A DNA stretch of 47,458 nt. Source: Helicobacter sp. (GTDB lineage: Bacteria > Campylobacterota > Campylobacteria > Campylobacterales > Helicobacteraceae). Positions 8,249 through 17,442 of this stretch are shown here, one piece after another. The DNA is taken from the NCBI RefSeq assembly GCF_017502485.1, contig NZ_JAFVUX010000008.1, positions 1 through 47,458 of the forward strand, written 5' to 3'. Below the pieces are notes generated by a model, which saw only the letters and a list, made by a program, of their open reading frames with translations, did not search any database and was not told where the DNA came from. The position numbers and the translations under genes were made by a program. The number at the start of each line of letters is the position of its first letter. The first letter of the stretch is position 1.

Positions 8249-9523
8249 TTACTCCAGCGCCTGTGCTAGATCATCAATTAAGTCTATGCTAGATTCTAGT
8301 CCTACTGATAGGCGAATGCTAGCAGGCGAGATCCCTGCTGATAGTAGCTCGCTTTGAGAGAGCTGAGAGTGTGTCGTAGAAGCTGGGTGGATCACAAGTG
8401 ATTTGGAGTCGCCAATATTTGCTGTGATGGAAAAGAGCTTTAGCTTATCGCACAATGCTTTAGCCTTGTCATAGCTCTCTACTTCAAAGCTTAGTAACCC
8501 GCTTGCATAGCCACTTGTGAAATACTGCTTGAATCTTGCGTAATAGGGGCTAGATTCTAGGGCTGGGTATTCTACTTGCTTGACTTTTGTGTGGGACTCT
8601 AGGAATGTAGCGATTTTTAAGGCGTTTTGGCTGTGCTTTTGTATCCTGAGCTCCAAAGTCTCTAAGCCTTGTAAGTGTATCCACGCATTATGTGGAGATA
8701 GGCTAGCCCCGATATTGCGTAGCCACTCTGTGATTAGGCGAATACCATAGATGGGGTAAGGTAGGCTTGCATATACTAAGCCGTGGTAACTTGGATCTGG
8801 GGTGTTAAAGACGCTGTATCGTGGATTATCCACAAGCACTTCATTAAAACCTTTACGCTCGATGATCGCTCCGCCAAGTCCGCTACCGTGCCCGTTGATG
8901 TATTTGGTGCAGCTATATACGGCAATGTCTATCCCAAAGTCAAAGGGGTGGAAAATCATCGGTGCTATGGTGTTGTCGCAGATTGTGGCAAGTCTGTATT
9001 GCTTGGCAAGTGTGGTGATAGCGCAAATATCTGGGATAGAGATTTGCGGATTGGATAAAGACTCAAAGAAAATCGCCTTAGTATTCTCGTCAATGAGCGG
9101 TTCTAGCGTGCTTAAATCATCGACATCAAAGCAGCGCGCTTCTATACCAAAGCGTTTAAGTGTATGGACGATAAGTGTCTGCGTACCACCATAGATTTTA
9201 TTAGCATAGATGATATTATCGCCTGCTTGGGCGAGATTGACAAAGGCATAAAATAGCGCGCTAGCCCCACTAGCAGTAACCACACCAAAACCCCCGCCAT
9301 CGACTTGGGCTAGGCGATTAGCTAGGACATCAGTGGTTGGATTGCTCAGGCGCGAGTAAATATTGCCTAGCTCTTCTAGGGCAAAGCGTTTGCCTGCTTG
9401 ATCGCTTGACTCAAAGTTAAACGCACTGCTTTGGTAGATTGGCACACTTAGTGTGCGTTGGGAATCATATGCATAGCCTGCGTGCAAAGCTAGTGTGCTT
9501 GGATGGTAGGTGGATTCTAGCAT
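8249..9523 (-). CDS. metY: O-acetylhomoserine sulfhydrylase (MetY)
   Basis: This PLP enzyme of the Cys/Met metabolism family makes homocysteine from O-acetylhomoserine and sulfide. The open frame extends to 9637, but the ATG at 9523 has ATAAGGAG just upstream and gives the family's normal length of about 424. Visible landmarks are STLALHAGYAYDSQRTLSVPIYQ, the YSRLSNPTTDVLANRLA motif, GGTQTL, the ICDNTIAPM strand and the PLP lysine in VYSCTKYINGHGS. The C-terminal LLSFEVES, IGDSKSLVIHPASTTHSQ and IRLSVGLES are intact. It leads the metY-metA operon; two identical palindromes sit 50-125 bases upstream. Confidence 0.95.
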   Translation of the reverse strand: MLESTYHPSTLALHAGYAYDSQRTLSVPIYQSSAFNFESSDQAGKRFALEELGNIYSRLSNPTTDVLANRLAQVDGGGFGVVTASGASALFYAFVNLAQAGDNIIYANKIYGGTQTLIVHTLKRFGIEARCFDVDDLSTLEPLIDENTKAIFFESLSNPQISIPDICAITTLAKQYRLATICDNTIAPMIFHPFDFGIDIAVYSCTKYINGHGSGLGGAIIERKGFNEVLVDNPRYSVFNTPDPSYHGLVYASLPYPIYGIRLITEWLRNIGASLSPHNAWIHLQGLETLELRIQKHSQNALKIATFLESHTKVKQVEYPALESSPYYARFKQYFTSGYASGLLSFEVESYDKAKALCDKLKLFSITANIGDSKSLVIHPASTTHSQLSQSELLSAGISPASIRLSVGLESSIDLIDDLAQALE

Positions 9524-9575
9524 TAATGGACTCCTTATAAATAATATACACAGCACTATAAGTAAATTTTCTATA

Positions 9576-9648
9576 AAACACAATATGTGTTTAAATATTT
9601 TATAGCTTTGGGTAGGGAATGTTACTTTTATAAACACAATATGTGTTT
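9576..9648. promoter_or_regulatory. Two identical palindromes upstream of metY (putative operator pair)
   Basis: The 17-mer AAACACAATATGTGTTT occurs at 9576-9592 and again at 9632-9648. Each is a 7-base inverted repeat around a 3-base centre, and the copies start 56 bases apart. They lie in an AT-rich stretch 53 bases upstream of the metY start and between the divergent metY and hslV genes. A perfect pair of dyads in front of a methionine operon suggests a repressor or activator site; I cannot name the regulator. Confidence 0.65.
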
Positions 9649-9718
9649 GCCTAATATTTTTAGATTCTAGGCTTTTGGTGCTAGCAGTAGCACATTTAGA
9701 ATCTATGACTTTTTATGT

Positions 9719-9724
9719 TACAAT
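9719..9724 (+). promoter_or_regulatory. Putative -10 element for hslVU
   Basis: TACAAT preceded by TTTTTATGT fits the epsilonproteobacterial sigma-70 -10 element and lies about 90 bases ahead of hslV on the same strand. There is no other gene start between. Confidence 0.4.
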
Positions 9725-9812
9725 CTTGGGCTTTGCTTAAGAGAGGCTGGATTCTAGCTTTAGCTTGCTGGCTCAAGGTAGAATCTAAAAGATTTACTTT
9801 AAGGATTAGGAA

Positions 9813-10355
9813 ATGTTTGAAGCGACGACCATACTTGCATACAAAGGCGTATATCAAGGCAAGAGTATGGCAGTTATTGGCGGAGATGGGCAGGTAAGCT
9901 TTGGAAACTGCGTGATGAAAGGTAATGCCAAGAAAATCCGCACACTTTACAATGGGCAGATTTTAAGCGGATTTGCAGGAAGCACTGCTGATGCGTTTAG
10001 CCTATTTGAGATGTTTGAGCGGATTTTAGAGGGGAGAAAGGGGGACTTGGTGCGATCAGTGCTGGAGTTTGCTAAGATGTGGCGCAGTGATAAGTATTTG
10101 CGTAAGTTAGAGGCGATGATGATTGTACTAAATAGGGAGAATCTCTTTATTCTAAGTGGGACAGGTGATGTACTAGAGCCAGAAGATGGTAAGATCGCAG
10201 CGATTGGTAGCGGAGGGAACTATGCTCTAAGCGCGGCTAGGGCACTGGATAGGTACGCTAGCGTAGCACCAAGAGAGCTTGTGGAGCATTCGCTACAAAT
10301 CGCAGGGGGACTGTGTATCTATACTAATACAAATATTTCTATTTTGGAGTTGTGA
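9813..10355 (+). CDS. hslV: HslV, proteolytic subunit of the HslUV (ClpQY) protease
   Basis: HslV forms the threonine-protease core that degrades proteins unfolded by Hsl[41 protein letters not shown] and [14 protein letters not shown] are all diagnostic, and 180 residues is normal. The ATG follows AAGGATTAGGAA. In many bacteria the catalytic Thr directly follows the initiator Met; here the first residues are [12 protein letters not shown], so the aligned Thr is residue 5 and a four-residue leader must be removed. I recall the same leader in other Helicobacter sequences. The stop is immediately followed by the hslU start. Confidence 0.95.
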   Translation: MFEATTILAYKGVYQGKSMAVIGGDGQVSFGNCVMKGNAKKIRTLYNGQILSGFAGSTADAFSLFEMFERILEGRKGDLVRSVLEFAKMWRSDKYLRKLEAMMIVLNRENLFILSGTGDVLEPEDGKIAAIGSGGNYALSAARALDRYASVAPRELVEHSLQIAGGLCIYTNTNISILEL

Positions 10356-11696
10356 GTGAGAGCTATGCTAGAGCAAAAGGCTGGTATGATGCCAGCGGAG
10401 ATTGTGGAGTTTCTTAATGATTATATCATCGGACAAGATGATGCTAAGCGTGCCATAGCACTAGCCTTGCGCAATCGCTATCGCAGAATGCAGCTACCAA
10501 AAGAAGTGCGAGAAGAAATCACGCCCAAAAATATCCTAATGATTGGTTCAACAGGAGTGGGCAAAACAGAAATCGCACGCCGAATGGCAAAAATTATGGC
10601 ACTGCCATTTATCAAGGTTGAAGCGAGTAAATATACAGAAGTAGGCTTTGTGGGGCGTGATGTAGAATCTATGATACGCGATCTAGTCAATGCCTCTATT
10701 GCGCTAGTGCAGCAAGAATCCCAGCAAGAAAGCCAAGAAGCCATACAGGCATATATCACAGATAAAATTTCGCGCCTACTCCTACCTCCACTGCCAAAGG
10801 GTGTGAGCAATGAAAAGCAAAGAGACTATGAGCAAAGCCTAGAGAAAATGCGCCAAAGGGTACAAAATGGCGAAGTAGATCATTTGCAAGTTGATGTGGA
10901 GATAGAAAAAAGAGCAGAATCACTAGATAATGGTATGCCCCCAGATATTGCTAGGGTGCAAGAGTCCATTATTAGGGTGTTGCAGCGTGAAGAAAAGGTC
11001 AAAAAGTCCCTAAGTGTCAAAGAGGCTAAGTTAGCTTTGCTACAAGAAGCGCGCGATAATGTGCTTGATATGGAGGCTATCCAAGCAGAGGGCGTGCGCA
11101 GGGCAGAAGAGAGTGGAGTGGTATTTATCGATGAGATTGACAAAATCGCCACAGGCACTAAGGACTCTCGCCTAGATCCTAGCAAAGAGGGTGTGCAGCG
11201 CGATTTGCTCCCAATCATTGAAGGTAGCGCAATTAGTACAAAATATGGCACGATACGCACAGATTATATACTCTTTGTCGCAGCAGGGGCATTTCACTTA
11301 AGTAAGCCAAGCGATCTTATCCCAGAACTCCAAGGGCGATTTCCTATCCGCGTAGAGCTAGATGGCTTGAGTGAAGAAGCGATGTATGCAATTCTTACGC
11401 AAACGCGCAATTCTCTTATCGCCCAATATATTCACCTACTTAGTGTAGAGGATGTGGAGCTGGTATTTGAGGAAGAAGCTTTGCGTGCATTAGCGCATTT
11501 TGCTTATGTGGCAAATCAAAAGACAGAAGACATTGGCGCAAGGAGATTGCACACGATTATAGAGCGTGTGTTGGAAGATATAAGCTTTAGCGCTCAGGAG
11601 TATGCTGGGGGTAGGGCTACTATCACCAAAGAGCTTGTGGAACAAAAGCTAGGCGATGTGGTGGGTAATACTGATATGTCACGCTACATTCTATGA
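10356..11696 (+). CDS. hslU: HslU, ATPase subunit of the HslUV protease
   Basis: This AAA+ unfoldase feeds substrates into HslV. The P-loop GSTGVGKTEIARR is near residue 66, followed by YTEVGFVGRDVESM with the pore loop, Walker B VVFIDEIDKIATG near 255, the arginine-finger region LQGRFPIRVEL and the C-terminal EDIGARRLHTIIER. The I-domain between the Walker motifs is Glu/Gln/Arg-rich, as is usual. The start may be the GTG at 10356 directly after the hslV stop, or the ATG at 10365. The end overlaps era by four bases (ATGA). Confidence 0.95.
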   Translation: MRAMLEQKAGMMPAEIVEFLNDYIIGQDDAKRAIALALRNRYRRMQLPKEVREEITPKNILMIGSTGVGKTEIARRMAKIMALPFIKVEASKYTEVGFVGRDVESMIRDLVNASIALVQQESQQESQEAIQAYITDKISRLLLPPLPKGVSNEKQRDYEQSLEKMRQRVQNGEVDHLQVDVEIEKRAESLDNGMPPDIARVQESIIRVLQREEKVKKSLSVKEAKLALLQEARDNVLDMEAIQAEGVRRAEESGVVFIDEIDKIATGTKDSRLDPSKEGVQRDLLPIIEGSAISTKYGTIRTDYILFVAAGAFHLSKPSDLIPELQGRFPIRVELDGLSEEAMYAILTQTRNSLIAQYIHLLSVEDVELVFEEEALRALAHFAYVANQKTEDIGARRLHTIIERVLEDISFSAQEYAGGRATITKELVEQKLGDVVGNTDMSRYIL

Positions 11697-12772
11697 AAGA
11701 CCCCTTGCACGCTAGAATCAAAAAAGTGGATTCTAGCACAGAAGCTACACAGAAATTGGAATCTAACATTACTCGTGCTGGGTTTGTCGGCTTAGTGGGG
11801 CGACCTAATACTGGGAAATCTAGTTTGCTAAATTTGCTTGCCGGGGAGCATTTAGCTCTAATCTCACATAAGGCTAATGCTACGCGCAATACTATGCATT
11901 TTATTATCCCCCACACAACAAGGGATAATATTGCTTGCCAGATGATATTTGTCGATACGCCCGGACTACATAAGCGCGAGAAGCTTTTAAATCAATTTAT
12001 GCTAGAAGCTGCGCTAAAGACCATACGAGATTGTGATGTGTGCGTGTTTATGGCATCAGCTTTTGATGATACTAGGCAGTATGAAGAGTTTTTAGAGCTA
12101 TTCTATGAACAAGATTTACATCGTAAGCATATTCTTGCTATTAACAAAACCGATATGCTTCCACCTGCAAAGCTGCTAGAAGTGCTTGAAAAATATACAA
12201 GATTTAGCGATAAATTTAGCGCACTCATCCCCATTAGCGTGAAAAAATCACATAATATCAATGTGTTACTAGAATCTATAGCCAAGCTACTGCCACACTC
12301 TTCTGCGCTTTTTGATGAAGAAGATATAACAACCCACACAATGCGCGAAATTGCTAAGGAAATGGTGCGTCAAAGTATTTTTGAAAATTTAAGTGATGAG
12401 ATCCCTTATGAGAGTGATGTGATTGTAACAGACTTTTTCCACGCCCCTACAAAACACCACAAGGCACTAGAATCTAAAGCGACTCTAGATTCTAGTGCCT
12501 TATCTGCTATTCTACTAGAATCTAGCCCTACACATATTACGCACATTTATGCCAATATCTATGTGCTAAAGCCATCGCAAAAGCGCATTATTGTTGGGCA
12601 AAATGGCACTACGATTAAGCGCATAGGCTCTAGTGCGCGCGCTAATATTGAGAGGATTTTAGGCGAGCAAGTATTCTTGCGTTTGCAGGTGATTGTCGAT
12701 AGGGAGTGGGCAAAAAACAAGAATAATCTTAAGAGTTTTGGGTATAATTTCGAGCTACAACAAAGCAAATAA
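11693..12772 (+). CDS. era: Era GTPase with an in-frame insertion before the KH domain
   Basis: Era is an essential GTPase that binds 16S rRNA during small-subunit assembly. G1 is GRPNTGKSS, G3 is DTPGLH and G4 is NKTD; the C-terminal KH domain carries IIVGQNGTTIKRIGSSAR. At 359 residues it is about 55 longer than typical Era. The extra length is an N-terminal extension of about 28 residues (VDSSTEATQKLESN) and about 30 residues near positions 250-282 (ALESKATLDSS ... AILLESS) between the switch into the KH domain and its first strands. Both extra pieces carry TAGAATCT/AGATTCTAG-type motifs at DNA level. Synteny with hslVU and csd6 supports the call. Confidence 0.95.
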   Translation: MKDPLHARIKKVDSSTEATQKLESNITRAGFVGLVGRPNTGKSSLLNLLAGEHLALISHKANATRNTMHFIIPHTTRDNIACQMIFVDTPGLHKREKLLNQFMLEAALKTIRDCDVCVFMASAFDDTRQYEEFLELFYEQDLHRKHILAINKTDMLPPAKLLEVLEKYTRFSDKFSALIPISVKKSHNINVLLESIAKLLPHSSALFDEEDITTHTMREIAKEMVRQSIFENLSDEIPYESDVIVTDFFHAPTKHHKALESKATLDSSALSAILLESSPTHITHIYANIYVLKPSQKRIIVGQNGTTIKRIGSSARANIERILGEQVFLRLQVIVDREWAKNKNNLKSFGYNFELQQSK

Positions 12773-12793
12773 GGCGAGTTTGAAAGGAAGCGT

Positions 12794-13795
12794 ATGAATA
12801 TGCGGCACTTTGCGATGGTGCTTTTTGGCTTTAGTGTCTTGCAGGGTTTTGATGCCGATACGGCTAGGATTATCCAAACCTATCGCAGTGGCGATACAGA
12901 GAAAGTTACACAGATTTTAGAGAGCTATTTACAGAAAAAAGACTTTTGGCTTAGTGTCTTGCAGGGTAGAAATACGGATTTTGGGTATTTTGAGGGGTAT
13001 AAGTATCTGTTTGTTTCTGATAAGAGTATACCAAATCTTGCACTCTATACCATATCGCCAAGAGGGCAACTCACCTTGATTAAAGAGCTCCCAGCACTTG
13101 TTGGTAAAGGTAAGGGCGATAAGCGTTTATCTGGGGATTTGACTACGCCACTTGGGGTGTATGACTTCACAGACAAACTTACAAGACTACCACCATATTA
13201 TGGACCTTTGGCGTATGCTACTGACTATCCAAATAATTACGATAAATCGCTTAAGAAAACAGGACACGGAATTTGGATCCACGGACTCCCACTTGATGGC
13301 AATAGGGAAGAGCTTAATACAAAGGGTTGTATTGCTATTGAGAATAATGTCTTAAGCGATTTTGGCAAAATGGTGGATTATAAAGTGGCATTGCTAATCT
13401 CCTATGAGCAAAATATCCACAAGCCTACCAAAGATGAGATAGCTCTGCTGTTGTCCCAGCTTTATGCGTGGCGGGCATCGTGGATCGCTAATGATTTGGA
13501 CAAGTATCTGTCTTTTTACTCTAAGGATTTTTCACGCCCAGATGGTATGAAGTTTAATGCCTTTGCCAATTATAAGCGTCAAGTGTTTGCCAAAAAAGAA
13601 GATAAGATCATAAAATTTAGCAATATTAGTGTCGTCCCATATCCTAATGAAGAGCATAGGCAGATGTTTCGCATTAGCTTTGCGCAAGACTATCGTGCCT
13701 ATAAAAATGGCAAGCTAAACTATACTTCTAGCGCACAAAAGATTCTTTATGTCGTGCATGAAAATAACACTATGCGCATTGTGAGTGAGAAATGA
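12794..13795 (+). CDS. csd6: Csd6/Pgp2-like peptidoglycan L,D-carboxypeptidase (YkuD fold)
   Basis: In H. pylori Csd6 and in Campylobacter Pgp2, this protein trims tetrapeptide stems to tripeptides and is needed for helical cell shape. The order is a signal peptide (about residues 1-20), an N-terminal region, the YkuD catalytic domain with GIWIHGLPLDG and the nucleophile motif NTKGCIAIEN (Cys near residue 184), then an NTF2-like C-terminal domain. The 333 residues match Csd6, and hslVU-era-csd6 is the H. pylori gene order as I recall it. The ATG follows AAAGGAAGCGT. The end overlaps fliP by four bases. Confidence 0.9.
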   Translation: MNMRHFAMVLFGFSVLQGFDADTARIIQTYRSGDTEKVTQILESYLQKKDFWLSVLQGRNTDFGYFEGYKYLFVSDKSIPNLALYTISPRGQLTLIKELPALVGKGKGDKRLSGDLTTPLGVYDFTDKLTRLPPYYGPLAYATDYPNNYDKSLKKTGHGIWIHGLPLDGNREELNTKGCIAIENNVLSDFGKMVDYKVALLISYEQNIHKPTKDEIALLLSQLYAWRASWIANDLDKYLSFYSKDFSRPDGMKFNAFANYKRQVFAKKEDKIIKFSNISVVPYPNEEHRQMFRISFAQDYRAYKNGKLNYTSSAQKILYVVHENNTMRIVSEK

Positions 13796-14556
13796 TAGAT
13801 TCTACGACTAGAATCTATCGGTGTTTGTGGGCTGTTTGTTTTATAGCGATTGTAAGTGTTGTTAGCGCGAGTGCTGCTCCCACTATCCCCACAGTTAATC
13901 TCTCTTTAAGCGCACCGGATACTCCACAGCAGCTTGTAACTTCTCTTAATGTTGTAGTGGTTTTGACACTGCTGATCCTAGCACCTTCTCTTGTGCTTGT
14001 GATGACAAGTTTTATGCGACTTATTATCGTATTTTCATTTTTGCGCACAGCGCTTGGCACGCAGCAATCCCCACCCACACAGATTTTAGTGTCTTTGGCG
14101 TTAGTTTTGACATTTTTTATTATGGAGCCAATTGGGAAGGAAGCTTGGCAGGCAGGGATAAAGCCCTATGTGGAAGAGAAAATTAGCTATGAAGAAGCCT
14201 ATGAACGATCCATCGAGCCATTTAAGAAGTTTATGTTAAAAAACACGCGTGAGAAAGATTTAGCATTGTTCTATCGCATTAGAGGTTTGCCTAATCCGCA
14301 AACAACAGCTGATGTACCCATCACTATTGCGATACCTGCTTTTATGATTAGCGAGCTAAAAACAGCGTTTATGATAGGGTTTCTACTTTATTTGCCATTT
14401 TTGGTGATTGATATGGTGGTAAGCTCAATCCTTATGGCGATGGGTATGATGATGGTGCCACCGGTGATGGTTTCACTGCCTTTTAAGATTCTAGTATTCG
14501 TGCTAGTTGATGGGTTTAACTTACTAATAGGATCGCTTGTCCAAGGCTTTAAATAG
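13792..14556 (+). CDS. fliP: FliP, flagellar type III export gate protein
   Basis: FliP is an inner-membrane core subunit of the flagellar export gate. After a cleavable signal peptide (residues about 1-27, ending ASAA) the protein shows LTLLILAPSLVLVMTSF, RLIIVFSFLRTALG, the central soluble loop, and C-terminal membrane segments with MMMVPPVMVSLPFKILVFVL. The length of 254 is standard. It starts inside the last codons of csd6 (ATGA overlap), so the two are translationally coupled. Confidence 0.96.
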   Translation: MIDSTTRIYRCLWAVCFIAIVSVVSASAAPTIPTVNLSLSAPDTPQQLVTSLNVVVVLTLLILAPSLVLVMTSFMRLIIVFSFLRTALGTQQSPPTQILVSLALVLTFFIMEPIGKEAWQAGIKPYVEEKISYEEAYERSIEPFKKFMLKNTREKDLALFYRIRGLPNPQTTADVPITIAIPAFMISELKTAFMIGFLLYLPFLVIDMVVSSILMAMGMMMVPPVMVSLPFKILVFVLVDGFNLLIGSLVQGFK

Positions 14557-14569
14557 TGACTAGGAGATT

Positions 14570-14933
14570 GTGGAGTATATGTGTTTGTACGATTGTACAT
14601 AACCGATTGTTCCACCTATGACGGCTAGCACGCTAACTTTGGTAAGAATATAGATAAATACTGTCAGGATAAGTCCGCATAATTCATTAAGCCCAAAAGG
14701 CATATGCACAATATCCACAGAAGCAAGCAATAGACAAGTAGCATACCTATCATCGCAGGTGGCAGTACTTCAAATTAAGGTGATGAGAGACTTTGGTATA
14801 GCTCTTTTGCGAAATATGATAAAGGGTATAAATCCTGTGAGAACGGTGCTTGCAAATACGACTATAAGCACTCCAATACTATGTCAGATAGTTTGATGCC
14901 CAATGTATAGGCGGTGAAGTGTATCGCCCATAA
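14570..14933 (-). pseudogene. azlD: Decayed AzlD-type branched-chain amino acid exporter subunit
   Basis: AzlD pairs with AzlC to export branched-chain amino acids. Reading from 14933 on the minus strand, pieces in three frames line up with the family: AYTLGIKLSDI, then VVFASTVLTGFIPFIIFRK and AIPKSLITLI ending at a stop, then VLPPAMIGMLLVYC, then ILTVFIYIL and VLAVIGGTIGY. At least three frame changes and an internal stop separate them, so the gene is dead. No azlC remnant is visible next to it; fliP and dps flank it. Confidence 0.7.
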
Positions 14934-15082
14934 ATATATCCTTGGTAAAAGTCGTATTATAGTAGAAGCTTATAAGTGATATGTGTAATCAAGTGGTGTA
15001 ATGATTAAATAAATAATAAATTTTATAAAAATATTACTTTTTGAGAGTAGAATAGGACATCTCACACTTTAAGGAGCAGGTA

Positions 15083-15538
15083 ATGAAAGAGAAGAAAAAG
15101 GCAGATAAAATTGTTGAAAATCTACGGAATTTGCAAGCTGATAGCATTGTGCTTTATATGAAAGTGCATAATTTTCATTGGAATGTTAGAGGTAGCGATT
15201 TTGCACAGGTGCATAAGGCACTAGAAGAGATTTATGAAAGTTTTGCTGATATGTTTGATGATCTAGCAGAACGCATTATCCAGCTTGATGGCACTCCTGT
15301 AGTAACACTTGCTGAGGCAGTTAAAATCTCTAGGGTCAAAGAAGAAACAAAAACAACTTTCACTTCAAAAGAGATTCTAAAAGAAGTGCTTAAGATCTAC
15401 AATCGCTTGCACGAAGATTTTGAGAGTCTCGCAAAGCTTGCTGACAAAGATGATGATAGGGTCACAGCTTCGTATTGTGATGATAAGCTAGCGGAGCTTG
15501 AAAAGGCTATTTGGATGGTGAATGCTCAGCTTTCATAA
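15083..15538 (+). CDS. dps: Dps-family ferritin-like protein (NapA-like)
   Basis: Dps proteins form 12-subunit shells that store iron and shield DNA; the H. pylori member is the neutrophil-activating protein NapA. The ferroxidase-site residues are visible in [13 protein letters not shown] (His, His, Trp) and [12 protein letters not shown] (Asp, Glu). The 151 residues are the usual length, with a Lys-rich start (MKEKKKADK). The ATG has TTTAAGGAGCAGGTA upstream. A very AT-rich stretch at about 15000-15055 probably holds the promoter, but no single element is clear. A strong hairpin follows the gene. Confidence 0.93.
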   Translation: MKEKKKADKIVENLRNLQADSIVLYMKVHNFHWNVRGSDFAQVHKALEEIYESFADMFDDLAERIIQLDGTPVVTLAEAVKISRVKEETKTTFTSKEILKEVLKIYNRLHEDFESLAKLADKDDDRVTASYCDDKLAELEKAIWMVNAQLS

Positions 15539-15545
15539 ATCTCCT

Positions 15546-15577
15546 TCCTAGCCATTGCGCTTACGCAATGGCTAGGA
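15546..15577. terminator. Perfect 14-bp hairpin between convergent dps and flgK
   Basis: TCCTAGCCATTGCG and CGCAATGGCTAGGA are perfect reverse complements around a CTTA loop. The hairpin lies 8 bases after the dps stop and 29 bases past the flgK stop on the other strand. There is no strong T run on the plus strand, so it is a likely but unproven bidirectional terminator. Confidence 0.65.
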
Positions 15578-15605
15578 ATCTAGCCTGTTTTGGTGGAGAG
15601 TCCCA

Positions 15606-17432
15606 CTACTGCTTGATTCCAAGAAGTGTTTCTATCATTCTGTCGATTGTTGTAATTACCTTAGCATTTGCTGCATAACCGCCTTGAAACTTAATAAGAT
15701 CCACCATTTCTTCATCAATGCTTACTTGCGTAATTGATAAATGCTCTTTCTTGGTGGCTTCATAGACAGACTTTTTGGTATCTAGGGTGCGTTGTGCTTC
15801 TTCTGTATCGGTAGCTACACGCCCAGCAGCATATTGATAAAACTCGCTAATTTTCATTGTGGAGTTGATTTTAGTACGCTTGTTGTAGAAATCTACCTTA
15901 TCATATTGGAGCTGCTGCATCATATTTGCCACATCGAAATTTCCATTAATCGGTGTAAGCCACGGACGGATATAGGTGGGGTCTTTTTCATACTCTTTGT
16001 TTAGGTGGATATCTTTTGCGCTATCTCCTTGGAGAAATTTATTAATTCCCATTGCTCCTGTGAAATTTGTGCCATTATCCTTAATGCCTACATAGAATCC
16101 ATCTGATGGTCGCTTGGCTTCTACGATAAACTTTTTGACCACTGGATCAAAATGCGCACGGAAAAAATCATCAAAGTCATTCGTGTCATTGTTGTCATTA
16201 TTGTCATCGCTATTTGTGTTGATTTGTCGCACAATATCATGCATAGTCGTTACATTATCGATATGGATTTTCCTACTAGTGATCACTTGTCCATTGGTGT
16301 TGTAGACTATAAGGTCAAAAGAGCCGTTTTTAAAGTTATATCCAGAATCTTTGAGAGCCTGATTGCGCTGGAAAGTTACTTCTGAACCGATGAGCGAGTG
16401 TGCTGCTGATTGCGCATAGATAGCATTTGTAGCCTCCATAAATCCTTGGGCAAAGGTATCAAGCAAGTCAATATAACGCTGAATATGTCCGACTTTTGTC
16501 CCATTGTAACCTGTGTTGTAGAGATTGATTAGCGAGCCTGCCTTGCCTTCATTCATTTTATCTGTAATATCCACATCTTTAAAGTCATAAGTGCGGTAAT
16601 AGACGCGGTTTAGATGCTCGGCGTTATTTTCTTTCTCCAAGGTCAGTGGGTGGAATGTGTAGCCATCTACGATATTAAATCCCTGTGCGACATTCATTAC
16701 ATAGTTTTCATCAAAGTCTGCATTTCTAGGCGAGGTTTGAGAATCTGTTTTTAAATGCCCTTTAAACACTCTACCACCGATGATTTCAATCATATGATAT
16801 TCATACTCATCGCGTCTATCACGCAGTTCATTTGCCTGTTTGTATTGTTTGGCATCTTCCATTTCACCTATCTTTTGATTAAGATGCGCAATTTCAAACC
16901 CTAGTCGATTTGCTTCTTTTACAAGTGTTTCTAAATTCTCACTTGCTTGTCTTTGTATGGCAGTGAGTTTTAGTCTCGTATCTCTAATGTTTCTTGTTAA
17001 AACCTGTGTGGCTTCGGCGAGTACTTGCTTTTGTGCTGCATCTTTTGGATTTTTGGAGAGATCTTTCCACGCGTTAAAGTATGTGCTTAAGTCATTGAAA
17101 ATCCCAACTCCATCGACATCTGGGAAATGGGCTGAGATTTCCCGCAAGGTATCAAAGCTATTTTGAAAAAATGCCGTTTCTGACCCAGCTTTTGTGTAGC
17201 GATCAAACACAAAATCATCGTGGATTCTGCGTATAGCTTGGACATCAACACCCCTACCCATAATAAGCCCTTGATGCATAACAAGCGACTTTTCAGGCTG
17301 CGCAATAACACGCTTTCGGCTATAAAATTCATCACTTGCATTAGAAATATTATTACTTGTGGTATCCACCATAACTTGGTGAGCTTGCAAGCCTGTGTAA
17401 GAAGTGTTTAATGAGGTGAGAATACCGCCCAT
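15606..17432 (-). CDS. flgK: FlgK, flagellar hook-filament junction protein (HAP1)
   Basis: FlgK joins the hook to the filament. The N-terminus GGILTSLNTSYTGLQAHQVMVDTTSNNISNA type and the C-terminal VDLIKFQGGYAANAKVITTIDRM are the conserved paired coiled-coil regions. The 608 residues are normal for Helicobacter. The middle domain has an Asn/Asp-rich run near residue 400 (DDNNDNNDTNDFDDF). It follows the FlgN-like chaperone gene by 10 bases and is the last gene of a flgM-flgN-flgK string. Confidence 0.95.
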   Translation of the reverse strand: MGGILTSLNTSYTGLQAHQVMVDTTSNNISNASDEFYSRKRVIAQPEKSLVMHQGLIMGRGVDVQAIRRIHDDFVFDRYTKAGSETAFFQNSFDTLREISAHFPDVDGVGIFNDLSTYFNAWKDLSKNPKDAAQKQVLAEATQVLTRNIRDTRLKLTAIQRQASENLETLVKEANRLGFEIAHLNQKIGEMEDAKQYKQANELRDRRDEYEYHMIEIIGGRVFKGHLKTDSQTSPRNADFDENYVMNVAQGFNIVDGYTFHPLTLEKENNAEHLNRVYYRTYDFKDVDITDKMNEGKAGSLINLYNTGYNGTKVGHIQRYIDLLDTFAQGFMEATNAIYAQSAAHSLIGSEVTFQRNQALKDSGYNFKNGSFDLIVYNTNGQVITSRKIHIDNVTTMHDIVRQINTNSDDNNDNNDTNDFDDFFRAHFDPVVKKFIVEAKRPSDGFYVGIKDNGTNFTGAMGINKFLQGDSAKDIHLNKEYEKDPTYIRPWLTPINGNFDVANMMQQLQYDKVDFYNKRTKINSTMKISEFYQYAAGRVATDTEEAQRTLDTKKSVYEATKKEHLSITQVSIDEEMVDLIKFQGGYAANAKVITTIDRMIETLLGIKQ

Positions 17433-17442
17433 ACCTTACTCT

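Noticed and set aside
14388-14615. 75-codon minus-strand frame at the fliP end
   Set aside because: Mostly antisense to fliP; the real signal there is the azlD remnant in other frames.
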